DNA of 64,000 nt from Roseibacillus ishigakijimensis (lineage in GTDB: Bacteria > Verrucomicrobiota > Verrucomicrobiia > Verrucomicrobiales > Akkermansiaceae): the NCBI RefSeq assembly GCF_016595415.1, contig NZ_JAENIO010000014.1:22925-86924 (forward strand). Reading direction: 5' to 3'. The number at the start of each line of letters is the position of its first letter. The first letter of the stretch is position 1. Made by a program: the position numbers and the translations under genes. The notes beneath the pieces are model-generated. The model was not told the DNA's origin and did no database searches. It was given only the letters and a program-made list of their open reading frames with translations. Below are positions 52,745 to 61,139 of the stretch, piece after piece.

Positions 52745-53898
52745 ACACAGGCACAGGCTCGCTCTTGCAACTCCTGGAGACAGCGCTCGAGGATATCCTC
52801 ATCCATCTCGTGGACCTCGATTCCCTCCCCCGGGGCCCGCAGGAGCAAAATAGTCAGCTGTCCGCCCAGATGCTCGCGAAACTCCTCCAGTCCGGCAAAG
52901 ACCTCCCGCTCTCCCGCCGCATTGCGAGCCTCGTAGAAGTCACTCCACAAAGGGAGATTGAGAGTCTCCAGAAGAGTGAGAATGCTCTCACCCTCCTCGG
53001 CCGCCAGGTAGCCCTTTTTCACCGAATAGAGGCAATCCAAGGCCAGCCCGATCGCCACCGCGCGGGCATGGCTCAGTTCAAAATCACTTATCTGCTCCAG
53101 TTTATGGGCGGCCCAGTGACCGAAATCCAGCGGACGACTACTGCCCGACTCGAAAGGGTCTCCCCCCTGCGCAATGTGGCTGGCGTGCAGCACGGCCGAC
53201 CGCTCCACCGCCCGCTCAAGAGTGGCCGGGTCCAGGGAAGCCAGGGCCTCGGCATGATCCTTGAGCCAGCAAAAGAACTCGCCATCTTTGACCAAGGCCA
53301 CCTTCACCGCCTCGACCAAGCCATCGCTCCGCACCTCGGCAGGCTGGGTGTGGAGAAAGTCGAAATCGTTGACCACCGCGTAGGGCACGGCGAAGGCGCC
53401 CATGAAATTCTTTTTGCCGTATTTGTTGATCCCGGACTTCACCCCCACCCCGCTGTCATCCTGGGAAAGAGTGGTGGTGGGAAAACGGACCAAGCGAACG
53501 CCCCGGTGGACGGTGGCGGCAGCAAAGCCAATGGCATCAAGAAAGGCCCCTCCTCCGATCGCAAAAACGTAGGAATGGCGGTCGATCCCCGCCTCCGCAA
53601 TGGCATCACAGGCCGTTTGGTAGACCCGATCATCCACTTTGCAGACCTCGCCTCCGGGCAATTGCCGCAAGCCCCGGAAGTCCAGACACGGGATGGAAGC
53701 AATCTTATCCGCCACCCGCTGTGCCAAATCCGGAAAAACCGGTGCCAGGTCTTCTTCCACAAAAACAAAAACCCGGCTCACGCGCCCTCCGGGCTCCCGC
53801 AGCAGTTCCGCCAATACCGTGCTTCCAAGCCCGAAAACATCCCGCTCGAAAAGAATTCGATGGCGGAAAGTCAGGGGAATATCAAAGTCATACCTCAT
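52741..53898 (-). CDS. 3-dehydroquinate-synthase-like sugar phosphate cyclase, EboD-like
   Basis: 385 residues. NAD-binding YVFAIGGGAFLDAIGFAAA, substrate segment TTTLSQDDSGVGVKSGINKYG-KKNF, zinc ligands in SDGLVEAVKVALV (Glu) and LDFGHWAAHKLE (His), as in the sugar phosphate cyclase superfamily. The GINKYGKKNFMGAF style is that of EboD rather than housekeeping AroB. The ebo set moves an unknown cyclised sugar product through six genes in algae, cyanobacteria and other bacteria; only eboD and eboF are here. It lies 84 bases after the GYF gene on the same strand. Confidence 0.82.
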   Translation of the reverse strand: MRYDFDIPLTFRHRILFERDVFGLGSTVLAELLREPGGRVSRVFVFVEEDLAPVFPDLAQRVADKIASIPCLDFRGLRQLPGGEVCKVDDRVYQTACDAIAEAGIDRHSYVFAIGGGAFLDAIGFAAATVHRGVRLVRFPTTTLSQDDSGVGVKSGINKYGKKNFMGAFAVPYAVVNDFDFLHTQPAEVRSDGLVEAVKVALVKDGEFFCWLKDHAEALASLDPATLERAVERSAVLHASHIAQGGDPFESGSSRPLDFGHWAAHKLEQISDFELSHARAVAIGLALDCLYSVKKGYLAAEEGESILTLLETLNLPLWSDFYEARNAAGEREVFAGLEEFREHLGGQLTILLLRAPGEGIEVHEMDEDILERCLQELQERACACV

Positions 53899-53982
53899 TT
53901 CGTGTCGGACAATTTAACGCCTCTTACGCGCTCTGACCACTGGTTCTTGTGGGAAAAGGCACCTCTTTTGCGAGTGACTGTC

Positions 53983-54498
53983 CTAGGCGTTCCAAGCACC
54001 CACCCCCACTGCGATAAGCCCGAAGAGGATGGGGGCGAAATTCAGAACGAGGGTGGTGTAGCCGAGGATAAGCCCAGCCAGGGCGAGACCATCGCCACTC
54101 TGCGGATAAGACGAATCGCGAATCTGCGTTCGAGCCAAATGGCCGCATATCACGGCGGGCACCGCCAGCACAAAGCCAAAACACATCAGCAAAGCCAGGA
54201 TTCCGGAAATTCCCAGAATGAGACTGGCCAGGGCCATGCCATTTTGCGGCGCCACCCCCACTCCGGGAGCGCCCGGCGAGGGAGCGATGGAAGGAGAAGA
54301 GACCTGATAGGGATTGCCAGGCCCGCCCTGTCCGGGGCCACTCGCAAATTCCGCTACTTGGCCCAAAGGCGTCCAATCCGCCATCCCCTGCCGCCAAACC
54401 AAGGTCGTGGCCGAGACCTCGCCGACTTCCCGAAGCTCAGCCAGCCGGGCGGCCTCGATGGGACCCTGCTGGGTGCCATTCTTCTCGTAATACCACAT
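53983..54498 (-). CDS. GYF-domain and DUF4190-type membrane protein
   Basis: 171 residues. The N-terminal GYF_2 domain (MWYYEKNGTQQGPIEAARLAEL and TTLVWRQGMADWTPLGQV) is followed by a Pro/Gly linker and two membrane helices in DUF4190 style (NGMALASLILGISGILALL; ALAGLILGYTTLVLNFAPI). GYF domains bind proline-rich peptides; the cytoplasmic domain with a membrane anchor suggests a scaffold. It starts 6 bases after the rbfA stop, so it belongs to the nusA operon. Confidence 0.85.
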   Translation of the reverse strand: MWYYEKNGTQQGPIEAARLAELREVGEVSATTLVWRQGMADWTPLGQVAEFASGPGQGGPGNPYQVSSPSIAPSPGAPGVGVAPQNGMALASLILGISGILALLMCFGFVLAVPAVICGHLARTQIRDSSYPQSGDGLALAGLILGYTTLVLNFAPILFGLIAVGVGAWNA

Positions 54499-54504
54499 TG
54501 GCTT

Positions 54505-54867
54505 CTACTTTTGCTCGGGTGATTCCCCGGCGGTGGGCAAGCGATCGACTTCCTCCAGGAGATTGACGATGTCCACTCCCCGCTCGGCCGAAGCATCGTG
54601 ACGGAAGGAAAGCACGGGGGTGTTGCGCAGCTTCACCCGTTTCATGACTTTGCTTTGAATAAGACCGTGTTTGCGAGCCAACTTTTCCAAGACGGGTTCC
54701 GGATCCCCGCCCAAAATGCCGACCCAAACTTTCGCCTCGCGGAGGTCTTTGGTCACTTCCACCGCATTGATGGAGACCAACTGACCTTTCCACTCGAAAT
54801 CCTTTTGGACGACGGCTGAAATCTCCCGCTTGAGGAGTTCATCGACACGTTGCAGACGTTGGGACAT
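54505..54867 (-). CDS. rbfA: 30S ribosome-binding factor A
   Basis: 120 residues, KH-fold RbfA: RLQRVDELLKREISAVVQ at the start, VEVTKDLREAKVWVGI, then LRNTPVLSFRHDASAERGV, all in the family order. It binds pre-30S subunits during 16S maturation. It lies 49 bases after infB, the conserved nusA-infB-rbfA order. Confidence 0.96.
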   Translation of the reverse strand: MSQRLQRVDELLKREISAVVQKDFEWKGQLVSINAVEVTKDLREAKVWVGILGGDPEPVLEKLARKHGLIQSKVMKRVKLRNTPVLSFRHDASAERGVDIVNLLEEVDRLPTAGESPEQK

Positions 54868-54916
54868 GATCTGAGAATAGCCCGTCTCGCGACGGGCGCA
54901 ATGCGGAAGTCATTTC

Positions 54917-57064
54917 CTAGAGTTCGACCGGAAGAGTCTCGATGTTGTAGCACTCGATGATATCTCCTTCTTCGTATTCGTTGAAGGAGCCGAGGCGAAT
55001 ACCGCACTCGATGCCCTGCTTGACTTCCTCCACTTCGTCGGTGAAGCGACGCAAGGTCGACATCTTGCCATCGTAGACCGGGGTGCGATCGCGCATCACC
55101 CGGGCGTGGGCGGTGCGGGTCACTTTGCCATTGGTCACCAGACAGCCGGCTGCGCGGCCACGCTTGACCTTGAAGACCTGCTTGACCTCGGCGTGACCAA
55201 GAATCTTTTCGCGGGTCTCGGGGACCAGCAAGCCCAGCATGGCCTCCCGGACCTGATCGAGCAGCTCGTAAATAACGGAGTAGAGCTTGATCTGCACATC
55301 CTCGGCCTTCGCCACTTTGACCGCCTTGCTCTCCACCTTGGTATTGAAGCCGAGCACCACCGCATCGGAGGAGCTGGCCAGAAGGATGTCGGACTCGCTG
55401 ATGGCGCCAGTGGCGGCATGCAGGAACTTCACGTTCACTTTATCGGACTCGATTTCCTCCACCGCTTGCTGGATGGCCTGCACCGAGCCCTGCACGTCGG
55501 CCCGAAGAATGAGATTGAGAGTGGTCTTTTCCCCGGTCTGCACGAAGGACAACATGTCCTCCATGCGGCTCTTCTTGGGACGAACCAAACGCTCCTGGCG
55601 GCGTTCATGGAGGCGCTCGTCGCTGAGCTTCTTAGCCGCGCGCTCGGACTCCATCTCGACCAGCTCATCTCCCACGTGGGGTGCTTCCGAGAAGCCGAGA
55701 ACCTCGACCGGACAACCGGGCAAGACTTCCTGCACCTGCTCGCCGCGGTCGTTGATGAGGGATTTCACCTTGCCCGAATAGGGACCACAGATGAAGGGCT
55801 GGCCCACCTTGAGAGTGCCATTCTCGACAATCACGGTGGCGGTGGCCCCTTTACCCGCTTGGATCTGAGATTCGATCACGATGGCACGGGCGTTGGCGCG
55901 GGGATTGGCCTTGAGCTCGAGCACTTCCGCCTGCAGAGCCATCAGCTCAAGCAGTTCATCCATTCCTTGCCCCGTAGAAGCCGAAACTTCTAGGCAATCG
56001 ATATCACCCCCGAAGTCCACCGGAGTCAATTCGTGCTCCATGAGCTGGGTCTTGACCCGGGTCGGGTCCGCCGCCGGCAGATCACACTTGTTGATCGCGA
56101 CAATGATGGTTTTGTCGGCCGCCTTGGCGTGACTGATCGCCTCGCGGGTCTGAGGCATGATGCCATCGTCAGCCGCGATAACGAGCACGATAATGTCGGT
56201 CACATCCGCGCCCCGCGCCCGCATGGACGAGAAAACAGCGTGGCCGGGAGTATCGATGAAAGTGACGGAACGATCCCCGTGGTCGACCTGATAAGCTCCC
56301 ACGTGCTGGGTGATGCCACCCGCCTCACCGGAAGTCACCCGCGATTGACGCAGGTAATCGAGGAGAGACGTTTTGCCGTGGTCGACGTGTCCCATGAAGG
56401 TGATGATGGGAGCGCGCAGGACCATCTTGTCCTCGGGCTCCTCTTCTTCGGGCTCGGGCTCTTCGATGACTTCTTCCACCTTGTGGACACCGCCTCCTTT
56501 TTCCCGCTTCTCCCGCTCGAAGACAAAGCCGTGCGCCTCACAAACCTTCTCCGCGATCTCGGGCTCGATGGCTTGCTTGGGGCTGACAAAAACTTCCAGG
56601 GCGATGAGATCCTTCATGATCTCAAAGCCCTTCAAGCCCATGCGCTCGGCCAGCTCCTCCACAATGATGGGAGGTTTGAGGGTGATGCGCTTGTCATCAG
56701 CAGCGGGGGACTCTTCCCCTGCGGCCTCCACTGGCACCGCCGCTTCCTCCTCTTTGACTTCCTCGCGGGCCGCCTTCTCAGTGGGAGTCAGCTCGGCATC
56801 CGCTTTAATCTTTGAAATGGGAGCGAGGATATCCTTCCCCGACTTGCGGGTTTTCTTGATCGCAGACTTGGGAGCATCGTCATCGCCAATGCCCAGGTCG
56901 AGAGCACCTTTCTTCTGCTGCTCCACGGTCGGCTCGGCGGCCTCGGCTGCAGCTTGCTTCTCACGCTGCCGTTCGCGGCGTGATTTCTTGGGAGCCTGAT
57001 CCTCTTCCAAGAGGCTCAGCACTTTCTTCTTTTTCGTTTCTTTCGATTTTCCGTCGTCTGCCAT
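54917..57064 (-). CDS. infB: Translation initiation factor IF-2
   Basis: 715 residues. A charged, low-complexity N-terminal region of about 135 residues (Lys/Glu-rich) leads into the IF2_N domain and then the G domain: [14 protein letters not shown] (about 220-235), [22 protein letters not shown]. Domains II-IV follow ([33 protein letters not shown]). It brings fMet-tRNA to the 30S subunit. Length is at the shorter end for IF-2. It follows nusA by 39 bases. Confidence 0.98.
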   Translation of the reverse strand: MADDGKSKETKKKKVLSLLEEDQAPKKSRRERQREKQAAAEAAEPTVEQQKKGALDLGIGDDDAPKSAIKKTRKSGKDILAPISKIKADAELTPTEKAAREEVKEEEAAVPVEAAGEESPAADDKRITLKPPIIVEELAERMGLKGFEIMKDLIALEVFVSPKQAIEPEIAEKVCEAHGFVFEREKREKGGGVHKVEEVIEEPEPEEEEPEDKMVLRAPIITFMGHVDHGKTSLLDYLRQSRVTSGEAGGITQHVGAYQVDHGDRSVTFIDTPGHAVFSSMRARGADVTDIIVLVIAADDGIMPQTREAISHAKAADKTIIVAINKCDLPAADPTRVKTQLMEHELTPVDFGGDIDCLEVSASTGQGMDELLELMALQAEVLELKANPRANARAIVIESQIQAGKGATATVIVENGTLKVGQPFICGPYSGKVKSLINDRGEQVQEVLPGCPVEVLGFSEAPHVGDELVEMESERAAKKLSDERLHERRQERLVRPKKSRMEDMLSFVQTGEKTTLNLILRADVQGSVQAIQQAVEEIESDKVNVKFLHAATGAISESDILLASSSDAVVLGFNTKVESKAVKVAKAEDVQIKLYSVIYELLDQVREAMLGLLVPETREKILGHAEVKQVFKVKRGRAAGCLVTNGKVTRTAHARVMRDRTPVYDGKMSTLRRFTDEVEEVKQGIECGIRLGSFNEYEEGDIIECYNIETLPVEL

Positions 57065-57103
57065 GCAATAATTCTTTCGTTTTCACCGCTCGTTCCCGGG
57101 GGT

Positions 57104-58462
57104 TCACTCCGCGTCGCTTGACGCGTCTTTTTCCTCCTCCGAAGAAGCGGTTTCGCCACTATTTTCCTCGGTGGCCACAGAGTCCGGAGTAGAATCCTGG
57201 CCTTGTCCGAGCTTGTTCTGAGCTTTGCCAAGGATTTCCTCGGCCAAAGCACGGTCGCCATCCAAAGCGGCTTCGAGATACTCCACGGGCATCTGGGTGA
57301 CCAGTTCCACGGTCGCTCCCCCGGCGCGGAAGAGCTTGTCAGCAGCCACCGGATCGACCCCCAAATCCTCAGCCAAAGTCAAAGCCGCACCAGCGACCCG
57401 AGCCTCGAATTTCTCGTGCTGGGACTCATCCTTGCGCACCTGCACATCCCACCCCACCAATTTGGAGGTCAGGCGGGCATTCTGTCCCCGCCGCCCGATG
57501 GCTTTGCTCAAATCTTCCTCGTCCACGGTCAGATGGATGACTTTGTTCTCCTCATCCACCTGAAAGCTGCGAATGACGGCGGGCTTGAGAGCATCGGCAA
57601 CGAATTCCTGCAGATTGTCACTCCAGCGAATGATGTCGACCTTCTCGTTGTTCAATTCCCGCACGATATTCTTCACCCGCGCACCCCGCAGACCCACGCA
57701 GGCACCCACTGGGTCCACGTTCTCGTCGTTGGTTCCCACCGCCACCTTGGTGCGGTAGCCAGCCTCGCGGGCGATGGCCTTGAGCTCGACCGTGCGGTCG
57801 GAAATCTCCGCCACCTCGGCCTCGAACAATCGCCGCACAAAGGCTGGATGGCTGCGGGAGAGAATGATTTCAGGACCACGCGAGTCGTTGTCGACCGCCA
57901 CCACATAGCAGCGGATGCGGTCACCCACGTTGTAATCCTCGGTGGAAACCCGTTCCCGGGAAGGCATGCGGGCCTCGAACTTGCCCAAATCAATCATCAC
58001 ATCGTTTTTCTCAAAACGACGCACCGAACCACTCACGATATCACCGGCCCGGTCCTTGAACTCGTCATACATCATCTCCTTCTCGGCCAAGCGGAGACGC
58101 TGCATCATGGTCTGTTTGGCGGTTTGCACCGCAATGCGCCCGAAGTTCTTGGGCGTGACATTGAACTCCATCCGGTCTCCGGGCTCTGCATCCGGCTTAC
58201 GTTTACGAGCCAAGCTGAGGGGCACCTCGTTGAATTTATCCTCATGCTCTTCGTCTTCCACGACCAGCAGATCGGCGAAAATTTTCGTCTCCCCTTTCTT
58301 GGTATCGATCTCGGCACGAAGGGTTTCAATAGCATCCGCGCCCGGCACCATGCGACGGTAGGCCGAGGTGAAAGCATATTCCAAAGCCTCGACCACTCGC
58401 TCGCGAGTGATGGCTTTTTCCCGTTCGTAAAAATCGATGAGGGCAACGATGTCGTTGGTCAT
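57104..58462 (-). CDS. nusA: Transcription termination/antitermination factor NusA
   Basis: 452 residues from MTNDIVALIDFYEREKAI, which matches the usual NusA start; an ATG 23 codons upstream is less likely. N-terminal RNAP-binding domain, S1 domain (GDIVSGSVRRFEKNDVMIDLG), KH1/KH2 (GACVGLRGARVKNIVREL; SKAIGRRGQNARLTSKL) and an acidic C-terminus (SSEEEKDASSDAE). It is the first gene of nusA-infB-rbfA. The usual rimP is absent; upstream lies a divergent HAD gene. Confidence 0.97.
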   Translation of the reverse strand: MTNDIVALIDFYEREKAITRERVVEALEYAFTSAYRRMVPGADAIETLRAEIDTKKGETKIFADLLVVEDEEHEDKFNEVPLSLARKRKPDAEPGDRMEFNVTPKNFGRIAVQTAKQTMMQRLRLAEKEMMYDEFKDRAGDIVSGSVRRFEKNDVMIDLGKFEARMPSRERVSTEDYNVGDRIRCYVVAVDNDSRGPEIILSRSHPAFVRRLFEAEVAEISDRTVELKAIAREAGYRTKVAVGTNDENVDPVGACVGLRGARVKNIVRELNNEKVDIIRWSDNLQEFVADALKPAVIRSFQVDEENKVIHLTVDEEDLSKAIGRRGQNARLTSKLVGWDVQVRKDESQHEKFEARVAGAALTLAEDLGVDPVAADKLFRAGGATVELVTQMPVEYLEAALDGDRALAEEILGKAQNKLGQGQDSTPDSVATEENSGETASSEEEKDASSDAE

Positions 58463-58628
58463 AAGGTCTCGAGGTTGACCTCTTGAGACAGAAAAGAGCG
58501 GGTCCGTAGAACCCACCCTTGGCCACTTCAAGAGATGTCTTCGGGCGAAGTCTTACGGGTGCCAACCCCGCAAAGCAAGTGCGAAATCCCCTCTGGCCCT
58601 TCCCGGAAAAAATGGACAAGCTGAATTC

Positions 58629-59297
58629 ATGCCTCTGGAAGCCCTCTTTCTCGATGCCGCCGGCACCCTTTTCGACCTTGCCGAACCTGTGGAGGAAACC
58701 TACGCCCGAGTGGGCCGCCAATGGGGCCTCACCCTCTGCCAAACCCAGCTGCGGGATAACTTCGCCCAGGCCTTCCGCTCCTTGCCCGAGCCCCGTTACC
58801 ACGACCAATGGGATGGCCACGCCAGCGAAACCGCCTGGTGGCGGGACCTCGTCCTCACCGTCACCGGGCTCCCTGATAACCAGACCTTTGAAAATTATTT
58901 TAACACTCTCTTCGCAAACTACGAGCGGGCCGAGGCCTGGCGCCTCTTTCCCGAAACGGTTGACTTTCTCAGCCGAGCCCGCGGGCGCTTCCGGCTAGCA
59001 GTGGTTTCCAATTTCGACCGCAGACTGCACACCATTCTGCAAGAGTTGGCACTCACCCCTTACTTCGAGTGCGTGATCACCTCCGCCGAGGCACGGGCGC
59101 GCAAGCCCAATCAAAAAATCTTCCAACACGCGCTGAGCGCGATGAATCTCAAGGCCAATCAAGTCTTCCACCTCGGGGATTCTCATCAAGCCGACTTCCA
59201 GGGAGCCCGGTTGGCAGGTCTCGCCAGTGGCCTTCTTTCCCGGCAGGAGGGAGAATCCCTCAATACCCATTGGGCGCGTCTCATCGCAGAAGACTAA
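58629..59297 (+). CDS. HAD-superfamily hydrolase
   Basis: 222 residues. Motif I is LDAAGTLFDL with nucleophile Asp9, but Ala11 stands where phosphatases keep a second Asp; motif II VVSNFD, motif III Lys in ARARKPNQKIF, motif IV HLGDSHQADFQGA. A C1-type helical cap (about 18-95) places it with the haloacid dehalogenase/REG-2-like subgroup. Substrate unknown; a small phosphoester or halo-acid is possible. It is divergent from nusA. Confidence 0.88.
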   Translation: MPLEALFLDAAGTLFDLAEPVEETYARVGRQWGLTLCQTQLRDNFAQAFRSLPEPRYHDQWDGHASETAWWRDLVLTVTGLPDNQTFENYFNTLFANYERAEAWRLFPETVDFLSRARGRFRLAVVSNFDRRLHTILQELALTPYFECVITSAEARARKPNQKIFQHALSAMNLKANQVFHLGDSHQADFQGARLAGLASGLLSRQEGESLNTHWARLIAED

Positions 59298-59305
59298 GCA
59301 CAAAA

Positions 59306-59332
59306 AAGACGGCAGGGGTCACCTGCCGTCTT
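59306..59332. terminator. Bidirectional terminator between the HAD gene and coiled-coil genes
   Basis: Perfect 11-base stem aagacggcagg (59306-59316) / cctgccgtctt (59322-59332) with a 5-base loop, six A on the left for the minus strand, and a short T-rich right side for the plus strand. Confidence 0.9.
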
Positions 59333-59355
59333 CTTAAAATTGCTATCGGGAAAAC

Positions 59356-60183
59356 TCAGTTGGAAGCAGGAGTCTCCAAAGTCACCCGGTCCCCGGTGCG
59401 AACCCGCTGACCCGGCTTGAGACTGTCTTGCACGATGTTGCAGATAGTTTGGGTGGGCTCAATGGCGTGAACCTTGAGGCGAGCCACCAAAGTATTGCCA
59501 CGGCTCACGAGGAGCTGGCTGGTTTCCTCGATGTTGGAATTGTTGGCGCCCCGATTGACGATGACAAAACCATACTCATTGGAAACAGCAGAGACGGAAG
59601 CGGACACTCCATTGTTGGCGATACGCTCCTTCACCTTACCCAGGCGCTCCTGCAAGTTCTCCTTGCGGCTGGAAGCTTGGTTGACAGCCTCGCCAGCTTG
59701 CGCGGCCAAACGGGTCTTCTCATCCAGTTCTTCTTCCAATTGCTTGCGCTGGTTTTCCAAATCCTCGATGTAACCGACCACGGCGTCGACGTTAAGATTG
59801 GAACCCGCTCCGGGCACCATTTCACGGATCAACACTTCGGCTTCGTTGATGGCACCCCGGATTTTGGCCAAGTCAGCATCATAGCCTTCGATTTCGGCTT
59901 CCAGCTTGCCAAGGGAAGATTTGAGGCCGTTTTCTTTGGAAGCTTCGTTCTCCAAGCTGGCCGAGGTTTCGTTGCGAGCGTCGACGGCGACTTTCTTCTC
60001 GTCTTTGGCGACTTCGATTTCCTCACCCTTTTCGTCAATATTATCCGAAAGAGTGTTGTTCTGAGAGAAGAGCTCGATGGTCTCATTCTTGGCAGTCTCC
60101 AGCTTGCCTTTGGTCGAGAAACCAAAGAAAGCGGCCGCTCCAGCAAGGAGAATGGTGAGCGCGTAAAAAACGTTCTTAATCAT
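59356..60183 (-). CDS. Membrane-anchored coiled-coil protein (paralogue 1)
   Basis: 275 residues. One N-terminal membrane helix (NVFYALTILLAGAAAFFGF), then long heptad-rich coiled coils (about 25-190, rich in Glu, Lys, Asn), then a small beta domain of about 80 residues (EYGFVIVNRGANNSNI; LLVSRGNTLVARLKV; GQRVRTGDRVTLE). The layout places the coiled coil and beta domain outside the inner membrane. It is a tandem paralogue of the next gene, 37 bases away. I recognise no named family; envelope structure or cell-division support would fit but is unproven. Confidence 0.75.
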   Translation of the reverse strand: MIKNVFYALTILLAGAAAFFGFSTKGKLETAKNETIELFSQNNTLSDNIDEKGEEIEVAKDEKKVAVDARNETSASLENEASKENGLKSSLGKLEAEIEGYDADLAKIRGAINEAEVLIREMVPGAGSNLNVDAVVGYIEDLENQRKQLEEELDEKTRLAAQAGEAVNQASSRKENLQERLGKVKERIANNGVSASVSAVSNEYGFVIVNRGANNSNIEETSQLLVSRGNTLVARLKVHAIEPTQTICNIVQDSLKPGQRVRTGDRVTLETPASN

Positions 60184-60220
60184 GGTTGTGTGTGCAGGTT
60201 AAAGCTTGGAAAAATTCGAT

Positions 60221-60988
60221 TTAGTTGGAAGCGGCTTTCACTTGGTCGCCCACGCGGACGGTAGTTCCCTCGAAAGAATCGGGAATGATGCTCGCGGCAG
60301 CGGTGGAAGGCTCGGTGCCAGTCACCCGCAGCTTGCCAATGACGGAGCCATCCCGCACCACGGAGAGTTCGGAATCGCGCACGATACCTGCATTGTCACC
60401 CCCGGAGAGAATCACGAAACCAAGGTCGGTCACCACGCGGGTCACCCGTGCACTCAAGTTCGGGTCGGATTGCTTTTCCGAATAACGCTTGAGCACTTCG
60501 GAAAGAGCGGCATTCTGAGTGCTCAAGGAGCCATTGAGAGCCGTGCGGGTTTCAATCTCGGTGTCTTTGAGAAGAACTTCTCCCTTCAAGGTCGCCAAGT
60601 CGGTGCCCAGTTTTTCGAGCTTGTCCTTGAGGTCATCGAGATTACCGAAACGCTGCAGTTTTTCTTCCCCTTCTTCCACTTCAGCCTTCTTGGTCTCGAC
60701 CACGCTCTGCTTGTCTTCGATGTCAGACTCCAGCTTCTTGTTGGTCGCCAGCTGAGTTTCCAACTCGGTGGAAAGAGACGCATTTTCCTCGTTGGCGGCA
60801 GTGGTGTCGTCCTGCAGGCCTGCAAGCTCCGTCTTCCGTTCTTCGAAGGTGTTTTTGTTTCGTTCCAATGTCAGCTCTTCATTACTCAGCATGTCGCGCT
60901 GATTCTCAAGAGCACTCTTGTTCTTGAAGCCGAAAAAAGCGGCTACTGCCAAGACCAATGCTGCAATAATTCCAAAAGCGTTTGCCAT
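60221..60988 (-). CDS. Membrane-anchored coiled-coil protein (paralogue 2)
   Basis: 255 residues from MANAFGIIAALVLAVAAFFGF (membrane helix); an ATG 12 codons upstream adds a His-rich unconserved stretch. A long coiled coil (about 30-175) and a C-terminal beta domain (DLGFVILSGGDNAGI; LSVVRDGSVIGKLRV; GTTVRVGDQVKAASN) match paralogue 1 strand by strand. The two genes form one transcript in the order paralogue 2 then paralogue 1, so the proteins may pair. Function unknown. Confidence 0.75.
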   Translation of the reverse strand: MANAFGIIAALVLAVAAFFGFKNKSALENQRDMLSNEELTLERNKNTFEERKTELAGLQDDTTAANEENASLSTELETQLATNKKLESDIEDKQSVVETKKAEVEEGEEKLQRFGNLDDLKDKLEKLGTDLATLKGEVLLKDTEIETRTALNGSLSTQNAALSEVLKRYSEKQSDPNLSARVTRVVTDLGFVILSGGDNAGIVRDSELSVVRDGSVIGKLRVTGTEPSTAAASIIPDSFEGTTVRVGDQVKAASN

Positions 60989-61139
60989 AACGTGTGTGTG
61001 CGTTTTCGGATGATCGATTATCAATCGCCCGTGATTTAGCCACTCTAGGGAGAATCCCCCCCACTCGACAATAGAAAAATGTCCTGAAAGATCACGCGTC
61101 TTTACAAAAGCCAGATCCTGCGCCTAGGTCCCGCCGTTC

